A stretch of DNA of 36,833 nt from WHSM01 sp050701635 (GTDB lineage: Bacteria > Actinomycetota > Actinomycetes > Mycobacteriales > Micromonosporaceae), in contig JBOGDF010000006.1 in assembly GCA_050701635.1 (NCBI GenBank), positions 1 through 36,833 on the forward strand. Direction: 5' to 3'. How positions within the stretch are numbered: the first letter of the stretch is position 1; each line of letters starts with the position of its first letter. Below are positions 13,694 through 21,747 of the stretch, in pieces. Position numbers and translations under genes: made by a program. The notes beneath the pieces are model-generated. The model was not told the DNA's origin, did no database searches, and was given only the letters and a program-made list of their open reading frames with translations.

Positions 13694-15655
13694 ATGCGGA
13701 TACCTGTGTGGGTGAAGCCGCTGGCGACCACACTCGGGGTGGCGGCGGCTGCCGGAGCGGGGCAGTTGGGCATCGCGTACGGCCTGGCGATTCTGCTGTG
13801 GACCCGGGAGCTCAGCGCCCCCAACGACGCCGCGTGGGCCGCGAATCTGACCTGGGTGTGCTGGCTGGCCGCCACGTCCGTGGTGATCGGCGCGATCGCC
13901 GGTGGCCGGGTCACCCGCGCCGCCGGTCTGCCCGACTCGCCGTGGCTGCAGGTGGCGGTGGCCGCCGTCGCCGCGGTCGGCACCCTGATCACCGTGCCGC
14001 TGGCGGCGATCCCCGCCCGGTACGCCGAGCTCGCCGCTGACCCGAACCCCGCCTGGACCGCCGCCCGGCTCGCCGCGATCGGTGTGGCGCTGGGCGCGGT
14101 GGTCGCGGTCGGCGTACTGCTGGGAAAGCCGCTGGCCTGGAACGCGATCGCCACCACCGGGTGGTTGTGGCTGGTGGCGCTGATCTCGGTGATGATCGCG
14201 CTGGTCGGCGGTACGGAGCCGGACGCCACCCGGCTCGCGATCTGGCACATCGGCAGCGATTCGCCCGGGTGGTTCGCGGTGATGGTGCCGATGCTGCTGG
14301 GCGCACTCGGGCTGGGCGCCGGCATCGCCTGGCTGGCCAAGCAGCAGGGGCTCAACCGGGTCGCGGTGGCGGTGTGCGGTGCCCCCGGCCCGCTGCTGGT
14401 GGCGGTCGCCTATCTGGTGGCGGGCCCCGGCAGCCGGCCCGAAGCCGGCGAGCAGTTCCTGCCTTACCTGGCCGCGCCGTACGCCGTACTCACCGGGCTG
14501 CTGGGCTCCCTGCTGGTGGCCGCGATCGAGCGCCCGGAGCCGGAGGACGGTGCGGCCGGCGCCGCGGTGGCCGGCTCCGGTGTGACGGCGGGAGCGCTCG
14601 AGGCGTCGCCGGGCGGTGACGTCACGGCGCGGCATACGGCACCGCTTGCGATCGCCGATTCCGAGTCCGCCGGGTACGACCAGACGGTCACCTTCGACAC
14701 CGTGGACCACGAGGCGCCGGAGCCGGGCGTCCGGGCGGGCGGGTCGGAGCCGGCGCATGCCGTTCCGAGCTGGTCCGATGTGGACGCTCCGCAGCTGCGT
14801 ACGCCCGACTGGCGGCTCCCGCCCCGCGAGCTGGACCGGCCTGAGATCGCCGCGCCGCCGGCCGACGATTCCCTCGCCACGGACCACCCGGCGCCCACCG
14901 ACTCGACCAGCACCTTCGAGCCCGCCGACCCCTACGAATCCCGGTTCGACCCTGCAGCCCCGTACGAGTCTGAGCGGTACGAGCCCGAGGCGCCGTACGC
15001 ACCTGCGGCCCCGTACGAGCCGCCACCGAACTACGAACCCGCCCCGTACGAGCCGCCACCGTCGTACGAGCCCGAGTCGCCCGCGCCTACCGCCCCGGCC
15101 GCGCCCACCGAAACTGCCGCACCGAGCCAGGTCACCCCGCCGCAGGCGCCCGCCGAAGCCACCGCGCCGGCCGCACCGGCCGAAACCAAGAAGCGGAGAT
15201 TCCGGTTCGGCCGGCACAGCGCGACGCAGGCGGAGTCGACGCAGACGCAGCCGCTGCCGACCCTCGAGCCGCCGGCGGAGCCGACCCACACAGACGCGCC
15301 GCCGGAGCGTCCCCAGCCGCAGCCGCGTCCCCAGCCCCAGCCGCGTCCCCAGCCCCAACCGCGTCCCCAGCCGGTCAGCAACGGCGCCGCAGCCCCAACC
15401 GCAGCGCCTACCGCAGCGCCAGCCGGTGCGCCGCCAGCCGAGCCGGTCGCGGACTCTGCGGAGTGGGCCGAAGAAGAACGCTGGCTGGAGCAGATCAAGG
15501 GAGACGACGACGCCGTACGCGGCTCCCGCTCCGGCCTGCGGCCGGCGCAGCTGCCCCCGGAGCGGCCGGCGCGGCGCAAGTGGTCGCTGTTCGGCGACGA
15601 CGACGATCCGGACTTCCCGCCCGCGCGTCCCGGCGAAAGCGATACGCCGAACTGA
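13694..15655 (+). CDS. Eight-helix membrane protein with long Pro/Glu-rich tail
   Basis: The 653-residue protein has about eight transmembrane helices in residues 5-290 (short loops, Ala/Val/Leu-rich) followed by a predicted disordered tail of about 360 residues. The tail contains P-Y-E-x repeats (PYES, RYEP, PYEP, NYEP, SYEP; about 415-460), an Ala/Pro/Thr stretch, a basic KKRRFRFGRH patch, a Q-P-R-P repeat and an acidic end with WSLFGDDDD. I do not recognise the family. ATG 13694 is chosen as the first codon before the hydrophobic core; it has no Shine-Dalgarno, and TACTCT lies eight bases upstream, compatible with a near-leaderless message. An in-frame GTG at 13673 is an alternative. The tail may recruit cytoplasmic partners; that is inference. 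Confidence 0.8.
   Translation: MRIPVWVKPLATTLGVAAAAGAGQLGIAYGLAILLWTRELSAPNDAAWAANLTWVCWLAATSVVIGAIAGGRVTRAAGLPDSPWLQVAVAAVAAVGTLITVPLAAIPARYAELAADPNPAWTAARLAAIGVALGAVVAVGVLLGKPLAWNAIATTGWLWLVALISVMIALVGGTEPDATRLAIWHIGSDSPGWFAVMVPMLLGALGLGAGIAWLAKQQGLNRVAVAVCGAPGPLLVAVAYLVAGPGSRPEAGEQFLPYLAAPYAVLTGLLGSLLVAAIERPEPEDGAAGAAVAGSGVTAGALEASPGGDVTARHTAPLAIADSESAGYDQTVTFDTVDHEAPEPGVRAGGSEPAHAVPSWSDVDAPQLRTPDWRLPPRELDRPEIAAPPADDSLATDHPAPTDSTSTFEPADPYESRFDPAAPYESERYEPEAPYAPAAPYEPPPNYEPAPYEPPPSYEPESPAPTAPAAPTETAAPSQVTPPQAPAEATAPAAPAETKKRRFRFGRHSATQAESTQTQPLPTLEPPAEPTHTDAPPERPQPQPRPQPQPRPQPQPRPQPVSNGAAAPTAAPTAAPAGAPPAEPVADSAEWAEEERWLEQIKGDDDAVRGSRSGLRPAQLPPERPARRKWSLFGDDDDPDFPPARPGESDTPN
15308..15374 (+). 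repeat. 18-bp tandem repeat encoding a Pro-Gln-Arg tract
   Basis: About 3.7 copies of an 18-bp unit (CGTCCCCAGCCSCAGCCG) in frame, encoding RPQPQP repeats in the cytoplasmic tail of the membrane protein. Confidence 0.85.
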
Positions 15656-15789
15656 ACCGCGCGCCGATGCGCAAATACCGCGAATGGGCGTAGTGTAATT
15701 CTCAATCAATAGCGGGTGCCGACGTTTCGGGGGCGCCGACGGGTAGGTGCGGCGGGAGCCCCGCGTACGCCTCATTACCGGAGGTCGCT

Positions 15790-16200
15790 GTGGAGATCGT
15801 CGCCCTGATCGGCCGCATTCTGTTCGCGCTGGTGTTTCTCGGTTCCGGCGCCGCTCACCTGACACAGACCGCTGCGATGACCGGGTACGCCAAGTCCAAG
15901 AAAGTGCCGTACGCGCAGATCGTGGTGCTGGCCAGCGGCACGATGATCGTGCTGGGCGCACTGATGATCCTGTTCGGCGTGTGGGGCGATCTGGGGGCGC
16001 TGCTGCTGGTGGCGTTCCTGGTGCCGACAGCGGTGGTGATGCACAACTTCTGGACGGAAACCGATCCGCAGACCAGGCAGGTGGAGATGGTCCAGTTCAT
16101 GAAGGACCTCAGCCTCGCGGGTGGCGCCCTGCTGGTCTTCGTGCTCTACAGCAAGCACGGTGACGACCTGGGCCTCACCATCACCGGCCCCTTGTTCTGA
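15790..16200 (+). CDS. DoxX family membrane protein
   Basis: The 136-residue protein has four hydrophobic helices (about residues 3-20, 45-65, 70-90 and 108-128) with the DoxX features: LIGRILFALVFLGSGAAHL at the start, a GYAKSKKVPYA loop, and a HNFWTETDP motif after the third helix. DoxX-type proteins are small quinone- or redox-linked membrane subunits; some take part in disulfide stress responses. GTG 15790 has GGAGG five bases upstream. It converges on the glutamate-cysteine ligase gene across a repetitive spacer. No partner subunit is adjacent. Confidence 0.9.
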   Translation: MEIVALIGRILFALVFLGSGAAHLTQTAAMTGYAKSKKVPYAQIVVLASGTMIVLGALMILFGVWGDLGALLLVAFLVPTAVVMHNFWTETDPQTRQVEMVQFMKDLSLAGGALLVFVLYSKHGDDLGLTITGPLF

Positions 16201-16203
16201 CCG

Positions 16204-16318
16204 TGCCGGACCCGGCACCGGGCCGGACCCGGCACCGGGCCGGGCCCGGCAAGAGGCCCGGCACCGGCCTGGGCCCGGCAACCGGCCCGGCACAGCAACA
16301 GGCCCGGCACAGCAACAG
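16204..16318. repeat. GC-rich degenerate tandem repeat between convergent genes
   Basis: About 115 bases built from variants of GGCCCGGCAC (for example CCCGGCACCGGGCCGG twice and GGCCCGGCACAGCAACA twice), including the palindrome GCCGGGCCCGGC. It fills the gap between DoxX and the convergent ligase gene and could form several hairpins, perhaps serving as a bidirectional terminator. Confidence 0.75.
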
Positions 16319-16323
16319 CAGGC

Positions 16324-17805
16324 TCAGTGCAACGGCCAGGTGTGTACGGGTTCGTTGCTGTGCATCAGCTCGACGTACCGCTTGAGCATCCCGTGCAGCG
16401 CGTCGACGCGGCCTTTCTTGCGTTGTGCCGCGAGCTTGTGCGTCATCGCGGTCTGCCAGGTCGCGCCGTTGCGGCCGGTCTTGCAGCGGCCCTCGATGAT
16501 CCCCAGCAGCCGGTCCCGCACCTCGGGCGCGACGCCCCACCGGTCCAACCCCTCGTACGCCGTCGGCAGCAGGTGTTCGAGCACCAGGTCGGTCACCGCG
16601 CGCTCCCCGAGCCGGGGCCAGTACGCCGTCGCCTCGATGCCGTCGCGGGCCGCGGAGTGGAAGTTCTCCTCCGCCGCGCCGAACGTCATCTGGGTCCAGA
16701 TCGGACGGTCGGCTTCGGCGAGTGCGCGTACCAGTCCAAAGTAGAACGCGCCGTTGGCGAGCATGTCGGTGACGGTCGGGCCGGCCGGTAGCACCCGGTT
16801 CTCCACCCGCAGGTGTGGGCGCTCGTTCATGATGTCGTACACCGGGCGGTTCCAGCGGTAGACGGTGCCGTTGTGCAGCCGCAGCTCCGCCAGCCGCGGT
16901 ACGCCGCCGGACTCCAGCACCGCGACCGGGTCCTCGTCGGAGAACATCGGCAGCAGCGGCGGGAAGTATCGTACGTTCTCCTCGAACAGGTCGAAGATCG
17001 AGGTGATCCAGCGTTCGCCGAACCACACTCGCGGGCGTACCCCCTGAGCTTTCAGCTCTTCCGGCCGGGTGTCGGTGGCCTGTTCGAACAGCGCGATCCG
17101 GGTCTCGGCCCACAGCCGCTTGCCGTACAGGAAGGGGGAGTTGGCGCCGAGCGCGACCTGGATCCCGGCGATCGCCTGCGAGGCGTTCCAGTAGTTGGCG
17201 AACGTCTCCGGCGCCACCTGCAGGTGGTACTGGATGCTGGTGCAGGCGGCCTCGGGCGCGATCGATTCGGCGTACGTACGCAGCCGCTCCGGCCCGCCCC
17301 GGATGTCGATGTAGATGTCCTCACCGCGGGCGGCGATGATCTGCTCGTTGAGGACCCGGTAGCGGGTGCTCTTGGAGAGGTTCTCCAGCACCGAATGGTG
17401 CTCCATCAGGGTGGGCAGGATCCCGATCAGCACGATGCTGGCGTCGGATTTCGCGGCCCGGTCGTCGGCGTCGTTGAGGCTGGCCCGTACGTCGTCCTGG
17501 TAGTCGGTGAAGCCGTCGTCCGCGATCAGCCGCGGCCGCATGTTGACCTCGAGGTTGAACAGTCCCAGCTCGGTCTGGAACGCGGGGTTGGCGATGTGTT
17601 CGAGCACCTCGGCGTTTTTCATGGCCGGCTCGGCGTCGCGGTCGATCAGGTTCAGCTCGATCTCGAGCCCGGTCAGTGCTTTGTCGGTGTCGAACCGGAA
17701 GTCATTCAGCATCAACGCGAACACGTCGAGGCATCGGCGTACCTTCTGGCGGTATCGCTGCCGGTCCTCCCGTGAATACGTTGTCCGCCGGACTTCTTCG
17801 CCCAT
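16324..17805 (-). CDS. Glutamate-cysteine ligase family (GCS2) protein
   Basis: The 493-residue protein is a GCS2-type carboxylate-amine ligase, which makes gamma-glutamylcysteine or a similar gamma-glutamyl amide using ATP. Visible features: TGLEIELNLID near residue 45 (metal/ATP-binding Glu pair), FQTELGLFNLEVNMRP, HLQVAPETFANYWN, the GTVYRWNRPVYD and PHLRVENRVLPAGPT segments (acidic active-site strand) and a helical C-terminal third. ATG 17805 is preceded by GGGGAGGGG. Actinobacteria generally use mycothiol, so a role in ergothioneine or another gamma-glutamyl metabolite is possible, but no egt genes are adjacent and the length exceeds typical EgtA. Convergent to DoxX; upstream is an 8-bp inverted repeat (17910-17936). 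Confidence 0.88.
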   Translation of the reverse strand: MGEEVRRTTYSREDRQRYRQKVRRCLDVFALMLNDFRFDTDKALTGLEIELNLIDRDAEPAMKNAEVLEHIANPAFQTELGLFNLEVNMRPRLIADDGFTDYQDDVRASLNDADDRAAKSDASIVLIGILPTLMEHHSVLENLSKSTRYRVLNEQIIAARGEDIYIDIRGGPERLRTYAESIAPEAACTSIQYHLQVAPETFANYWNASQAIAGIQVALGANSPFLYGKRLWAETRIALFEQATDTRPEELKAQGVRPRVWFGERWITSIFDLFEENVRYFPPLLPMFSDEDPVAVLESGGVPRLAELRLHNGTVYRWNRPVYDIMNERPHLRVENRVLPAGPTVTDMLANGAFYFGLVRALAEADRPIWTQMTFGAAEENFHSAARDGIEATAYWPRLGERAVTDLVLEHLLPTAYEGLDRWGVAPEVRDRLLGIIEGRCKTGRNGATWQTAMTHKLAAQRKKGRVDALHGMLKRYVELMHSNEPVHTWPLH

Positions 17806-17909
17806 CGGCCCCTCCCCGGGTCGTTGAGCCAGCGTCCGTCCATCTGGGACCGCTCAGCACCGAGCGACCTCGGATGAAAGAACCCGAATACCAACCGTAG
17901 AAGTGACGG

Positions 17910-17936
17910 CCACGGACTGCCAGGCTTTGTCCGTGG
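17910..17936. promoter_or_regulatory. Inverted repeat upstream of the GCS2 ligase gene
   Basis: CCACGGAC and GTCCGTGG, perfect 8-bp arms around 11 bases, 105 bases upstream of the ligase start. Candidate operator, or a terminator for the minus-strand gene at 18074. The rest of 17806-18018 shows nothing else I can support. Confidence 0.35.
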
Positions 17937-18018
17937 TTTGGGACCACCTTCACCGGTGCCCGAGCCGTTATGTCACGACCTGCGCCGAATGCGCTGCCGG
18001 AAACCCGTACCCCCCGAA

Positions 18019-18076
18019 TGATCTTCGGGTTTTGGCTGTCCCCAGAGCCCCGAGAACAACCAAAACCCCAAGATCA
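18019..18076 (-). terminator. Long palindromic hairpin overlapping a stop codon (REP-like)
   Basis: Arms 18019-18039 and 18056-18076 pair at 19 of 21 positions around a 16-base loop. The distal arm includes the stop codon of the minus-strand membrane protein gene, so the gene ends inside the element. It likely stops transcription in that direction, and its GATCTT ends recall the element at 12419. Confidence 0.7.
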
Positions 18077-18460
18077 AGCAGCGGGGGTACGCAGCGCGAA
18101 GAATTGCCTGGCGTCCGCGGAGGTGACCAGCGCGATCACGATCAGGGGCAGCACGAGTCCGGCGATGTTCAGCGTGCCGCGTTCTCCCATGGTGAGCAGC
18201 CAGATGGCGAGCTCGGCGACGACGCCGATCGCCATCAACCCGATCGTGGCAGCGCGCGCCCACGGCCGTTCCTGCATCAGGGCCGCGCCCAGCACCACAT
18301 ATCCGATCGAAAGCAGCAGGGGAAGGCCCACCAGCAGGAGATAACTCGACCCCTCGCTGGACTGCATCAGAACGACCCCGAACATCGCGAACGCCAGGCT
18401 GATCGGAGCCAGGACGAACAGGATGACGCTGGCGGCGGTGACCTTGCCGGGACGGTCCAC
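18074..18460 (-). CDS. Small four-helix membrane protein, unknown function
   Basis: The 128-residue protein has four transmembrane helices (about residues 8-30, 42-64, 72-92 and 98-116) with short loops and ends SADARQFFALRTPAA, a tail common in small actinobacterial membrane proteins. GTG 18460 is chosen because AAGGAG lies six to eight bases upstream; the frame is open much further but runs across the divergent GH15 gene. A TACAGT at 18496-18501 (minus strand) is a plausible -10 giving a leader of about 28 bases. The stop codon is part of a long palindrome. No function inferred. Confidence 0.8.
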   Translation of the reverse strand: MDRPGKVTAASVILFVLAPISLAFAMFGVVLMQSSEGSSYLLLVGLPLLLSIGYVVLGAALMQERPWARAATIGLMAIGVVAELAIWLLTMGERGTLNIAGLVLPLIVIALVTSADARQFFALRTPAA

Positions 18461-18495
18461 CGGGACTCCTTCGGTGACGGATCGAGCGTCTTCCC

Positions 18496-18501
18496 ACTGT
18501 A
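18496..18501 (-). promoter_or_regulatory. Candidate -10 (TACAGT) for the small membrane protein
   Basis: TAnnnT hexamer on the minus strand in the 96-bp divergent gap, 36 bases upstream of the GTG start. No clear -35. Confidence 0.3.
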
Positions 18502-18556
18502 CGGGTGGTACGCGGCCGGTACGGCGCGCAGAATCGGCAGCACAGGAGGTGACGCG

Positions 18557-20443
18557 ATGCCAGGGCAGTCTCTCGAGGAGGGGCCGATCGGGAGTGGCGA
18601 GTTTCCCGCGATCGGCGACTACGGGTTCCTCTCCGACGGCGAGACCACCGCGCTGGTCGCGCCGAACGGCGGGATCGAGTGGCTGTGCCTGCCCCGGATG
18701 GACTCCCCGAGCGTGTTCGGCGCGCTCCTGGACCGCGACGCGGGCTCGTTCCGGATCCACCCGACCGGAGTCGACGTGCCGGCGGCGCGCCGCTACATCC
18801 CCGGCACGCTGGTGCTGGAGACCAGCTGGTGGACCCCGGGCGGCTGGCTGGTGGTCACCGACGCGCTGCTGATGGGGCCCTGGCACCACGAGAACGAACG
18901 CTCCCAGACCCACCGCCGGGCGCCCACCGACTACGACGCGGACCACGTACTGCTGCGCCGGATCAAATGTGTCAACGGCCAGGTGCAGGTACGCATGGAC
19001 TGTACCCCGTCTTTCAACTACGGCAATCAACCCGCGCTCTGGGAGTACGCGAACGGCGGCTACCACGAGGCCGTGGCCAGTGCCGAGGGCGCGCCCCGGC
19101 CACTCCGCATGACCACCGACCTCAACATCGGGTTCGAGGGCAACCTGGCCACCGCCCGTACCCTCCTGAAGGAGGGCGAGACCCGGTTCGTGGCGCTGTC
19201 CTGGAGCGAGCACGCGCCGCCGAGGACGTTTGAAGAAGCCGACGCCCGGATGGACTGGACCTCACACCACTGGCAGCACTGGCTGGACCGCGGCCGGTTC
19301 CCGGACCATCCCTGGCGCAGCTTCCTGCAGCGCTCCGCGCTCACCCTGAAGGGGTTGATCTTCGCCCCGACCGGCGCGATGGTCGCGGCCGCCACTACCT
19401 CGCTGCCGGAAACCCCGGGCGGGGAACGCAACTGGGACTACCGCTACACCTGGATCCGGGACACCACGTTCACCCTCTGGGCGTTGTACGCGCTCGGCTT
19501 CGACTGGGAAGCCAACGACTTCTTCAACTTCGTCGCCGACGTCGCCGACGCAGAGGGCGGCGACCTGCAGATCATGTACGGCGTGGACGGCGAACGTACC
19601 CTCACCGAGTCCACACTGGACCATCTCTCCGGGTACGACGACGCCCGCCCGGTACGCGTCGGCAACGCGGCGTACGAGCAGCGACAGCACGACGTATGGG
19701 GCGCCGTGGTGGCCGCGATCGCGCTCTACAGCCGTGACCGGCACCGCATCGACGACCGGCTGTGGGAGATCGTGCAGGTGCAGGTGAAGCGCGCGCTGGA
19801 GCGCTGGCGCGAGCCGGACCAGGGGATCTGGGAGGTGCGCTCCGGCCCGCAGCACTTCACCTCCTCGAAGGCCGCGTGCTGGATGGCGGCCGACGCCGGC
19901 GCCCGGCTCGCGGAGGGGCGAGGCGAGGAGAAGCTGGCGGCGGAGTGGCGCGCCGCCGCTTCAGAAATCAAGGAGGACGTGCTGGCCAACGCGGTGGACG
20001 AGCGCGGCGTGTTCACCCAGCACTACGGCACCAAGGCGCTGGACGCGTCGGTGCTGCTGCTGCCGTTGCTCGGCTTCCTGCCCGCCGACGATGAGCGGAT
20101 CCGCGCCACCGTGCTGGCGATCGCCGACGAGCTGACCGAGGACGGCCTGGTGCTGCGTTACCGGGTCGACGAGACCGAGGACGGCCTGTCCGGCGAGGAG
20201 GGTACGTTCACCATCTGCTCGTTCTGGCTGGTGTCGGCGCTGGTGCTGATCGGCGAGCTGAGACGGGCCCGATCACTGTGCGAGAAGCTCCTCTCGTGCG
20301 CCAGCCCGATCCAGCTGTACGCCGAGGAGATCGACCCGCGTACCGGCCGCCACCTGGGCAACTTCCCGCAGGCGTTCACCCACCTCGCGTTGATCAACGC
20401 CGTGATGGCGGTGATCAAAGCCGAGCGCCGCGCGGCGCCCTAG
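18557..20443 (+). CDS. GH15 family glycoside hydrolase (trehalase/glucoamylase-like)
   Basis: The 628-residue cytosolic protein has the two-part GH15 architecture: an N-terminal beta-sandwich domain (about 1-260; IGDYGFLSDGETTALVAPNGGIEWLCLPRMDSPSVFG) and a C-terminal (alpha/alpha)6 barrel. Barrel motifs include ERNWDYRYTWIRDTTFT near 295 (substrate binding), NAAYEQRQHDVWG, and SGEEGTFTICSFWL near 550 carrying a likely catalytic Glu. Actinobacterial relatives include phosphate-dependent trehalases (mycobacterial Rv2402 type), so trehalose hydrolysis is the leading guess; glucan alpha-glucosidase activity is also possible. ATG 18557 has AGGAGGT six bases upstream. The stop codon shares a CTAG with the stop of the convergent DUF5655 gene. 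Confidence 0.93.
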   Translation: MPGQSLEEGPIGSGEFPAIGDYGFLSDGETTALVAPNGGIEWLCLPRMDSPSVFGALLDRDAGSFRIHPTGVDVPAARRYIPGTLVLETSWWTPGGWLVVTDALLMGPWHHENERSQTHRRAPTDYDADHVLLRRIKCVNGQVQVRMDCTPSFNYGNQPALWEYANGGYHEAVASAEGAPRPLRMTTDLNIGFEGNLATARTLLKEGETRFVALSWSEHAPPRTFEEADARMDWTSHHWQHWLDRGRFPDHPWRSFLQRSALTLKGLIFAPTGAMVAAATTSLPETPGGERNWDYRYTWIRDTTFTLWALYALGFDWEANDFFNFVADVADAEGGDLQIMYGVDGERTLTESTLDHLSGYDDARPVRVGNAAYEQRQHDVWGAVVAAIALYSRDRHRIDDRLWEIVQVQVKRALERWREPDQGIWEVRSGPQHFTSSKAACWMAADAGARLAEGRGEEKLAAEWRAAASEIKEDVLANAVDERGVFTQHYGTKALDASVLLLPLLGFLPADDERIRATVLAIADELTEDGLVLRYRVDETEDGLSGEEGTFTICSFWLVSALVLIGELRRARSLCEKLLSCASPIQLYAEEIDPRTGRHLGNFPQAFTHLALINAVMAVIKAERRAAP

Positions 20444-20856
20444 AAGCCGGCGGCGTCGTACGCCTCAGTGAGCCACTCGCGGAGCTGGTCGTCGTACTCG
20501 TCGAGGCTGGTGAGCTTGACGGTGTGGACCAGCCGCCCGGCGGAGACCGGGAGGACGCGGGCGAATCGGGGATCGTCGCGCCGGTCCGGCAGCACCAGCT
20601 CCAGCGACAGCGCGCGGGCCTTGGGGCGTACCTCCACGAAGGTCCGTTGGTGCTTGAGGAACACACCGATCGACACCACATCGGCGTGGTACGGCCCGAG
20701 CGTCGCCACGTACGCCACCAGCCTGTCGTAGATCTCCCGCTGGTACGCCGGCCGCCCCGCGAAGCAGTCGTCCACAGTGCACCCCGGGACGCACACGTGC
20801 GACTGGTTGGCGCGACCGAACTCCCGGTCACACCGCGGGCAGATCCACCGGGTCAC
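20440..20856 (-). CDS. DUF5655 domain protein with N-terminal zinc-binding Cys motifs
   Basis: The 138-residue protein begins with CPRCDREFGRANQSHVC, a Cys2-HisCys-type zinc-finger pattern, and continues with the DUF5655 region (REIYDRLVAYVATLGPYHADVVSIGVFLKHQRTFVEVRPKARALSLELVL), which is a small alpha/beta domain of unknown function. The GTG start has no Shine-Dalgarno; CATGAT lies six bases upstream, so it may be leaderless. Its last four bases overlap the GH15 stop (CTAG), so no terminator separates the two convergent genes. Confidence 0.85.
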   Translation of the reverse strand: MTRWICPRCDREFGRANQSHVCVPGCTVDDCFAGRPAYQREIYDRLVAYVATLGPYHADVVSIGVFLKHQRTFVEVRPKARALSLELVLPDRRDDPRFARVLPVSAGRLVHTVKLTSLDEYDDQLREWLTEAYDAAGF

Positions 20857-20862
20857 GCCCCG

Positions 20863-20868
20863 ATCATG
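20863..20868 (-). promoter_or_regulatory. Candidate leaderless -10 element of the DUF5655 gene
   Basis: CATGAT, exactly six bases before a GTG start lacking a ribosome-binding site. One mismatch from TAnnnT. Confidence 0.35.
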
Positions 20869-20918
20869 GCACCAGGATCTGACATCGCCTCTCCCCTTCT
20901 GGGGGCCGCGGCTCCGGG

Positions 20919-21653
20919 CTAGCGCTGCAGGGCGCGGGTGTACATGATGAGCCGGTCGTACTCGGCCTTGTCGTTGGTGATGGTGAGCTGCACGCCGGCG
21001 GCCTTGTAGACGCCGTACTCTGCGGTGCCGATGTGCCGGGCCAGACCGGACTCCCAGATCGCGAAGATCTCGTGGTGGTTGGCGTGCTTGATCAATATCC
21101 TGGGCACGGTGTTTACCTCCTGGGAGTACGCGGCGGCGTACGCCGCCAACGGTCGCCGGTACGTGGGCCGAGGATCGAAGTAGCGCCGGAACACCGCGAT
21201 CTTGTCGCGGTACTGGGAATCCCGGAAATAGCTGATGTGGGTGTGGGTGAGGTGCGAGTCGTCCCCGGAGGACCGGATCCCGAGCCGGTCCCAGCGGCGT
21301 ACCACCCGGCCGTCAGGGGTGTAGATGATCGACCGGATGTCGCGGGTGTCCCGGGTGCCCCGCTTGCACTGCTCGACCAGCCACAGCGACAGGCCGCGCA
21401 GCGTACGGCGGCGCCCGTACGTCGTACGGTCGAACAGGCCGATGTCGATCGCGCTGGCGGCGTTGGTCAGCCCGGCGCGGTCCCGTGACGACTCGGTCAC
21501 CGAGTGGTCGTCGGACTCGTCGATCGAGTCCTTGCCGCGGTGGTAGCCGTGGCCCCACCCGTCGGCGACGATCCCCAGCGCGTTGTCGCTGAGCCCGGTC
21601 CGTGGCCTGAGGTAGGCGCGCAGGTCCAACAACTTCGCGGGCGGGTACGTCAC
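20919..21653 (-). CDS. Putative M15-like peptidase, phage-lysin flavour
   Basis: The 244-residue protein has no signal peptide. An H...D...HTH arrangement is visible: GYHRGKDSI near residue 37, AASAIDIGLFD near 67, and SHLTHTHISYFRDS near 137. This matches the spacing logic of M15 (VanY/DD-carboxypeptidase-like) zinc peptidases (His and Asp ligands, distal His-x-His) and resembles uncharacterised proteins seen in actinophages. The C-terminal 60 residues (ILIKHANHHEIFAIWESGLARHIG...) look like a separate small domain. GTG 21653 has CGGAGG four bases upstream. There are no other phage genes nearby, so it may be a domesticated lysin-type protein. Enzymatic activity is inference only. Confidence 0.65.
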   Translation of the reverse strand: MTYPPAKLLDLRAYLRPRTGLSDNALGIVADGWGHGYHRGKDSIDESDDHSVTESSRDRAGLTNAASAIDIGLFDRTTYGRRRTLRGLSLWLVEQCKRGTRDTRDIRSIIYTPDGRVVRRWDRLGIRSSGDDSHLTHTHISYFRDSQYRDKIAVFRRYFDPRPTYRRPLAAYAAAYSQEVNTVPRILIKHANHHEIFAIWESGLARHIGTAEYGVYKAAGVQLTITNDKAEYDRLIMYTRALQR

Positions 21654-21687
21654 GGGGCCTCCGAACCGGTGGGGGTCGGGTGGGGCG

Positions 21688-21716
21688 CTATTAGTTGACC
21701 GAGCGCCAGTCCGGAA
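21688..21716 (-). promoter_or_regulatory. Weak promoter candidate for the M15-like gene
   Basis: Minus-strand TTCCGG (21716-21711) and TAATAG (21693-21688) are separated by 17 bases in a locally AT-richer spot. The -35 is a poor match. Confidence 0.25.
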
Positions 21717-21729
21717 TGCAACACCGTGA

Positions 21730-21743
21730 CTGGCCCCGGCCAG
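21730..21743 (-). terminator. Short hairpin after the acyl-CoA dehydrogenase pair
   Basis: CTGGC-CCCG-GCCAG lies five bases after the stop codon of the distal dehydrogenase gene. Small but positioned as a terminator. Confidence 0.4.
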
Positions 21744-21747
21744 CTCC

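Noticed and set aside
13520..15961. Very long minus-strand open frame across the eight-helix membrane protein gene
   Set aside because: Low-complexity Arg/Gly-rich shadow of the Pro/Ala-rich tail on the other strand; spans two genes and an intergenic region.
17903..18556. In-frame upstream extension of the GH15 hydrolase
   Set aside because: The GH15 domain starts at the ATG with AGGAGGT; the extension crosses a palindrome and an opposing membrane-protein gene and has no protein character.
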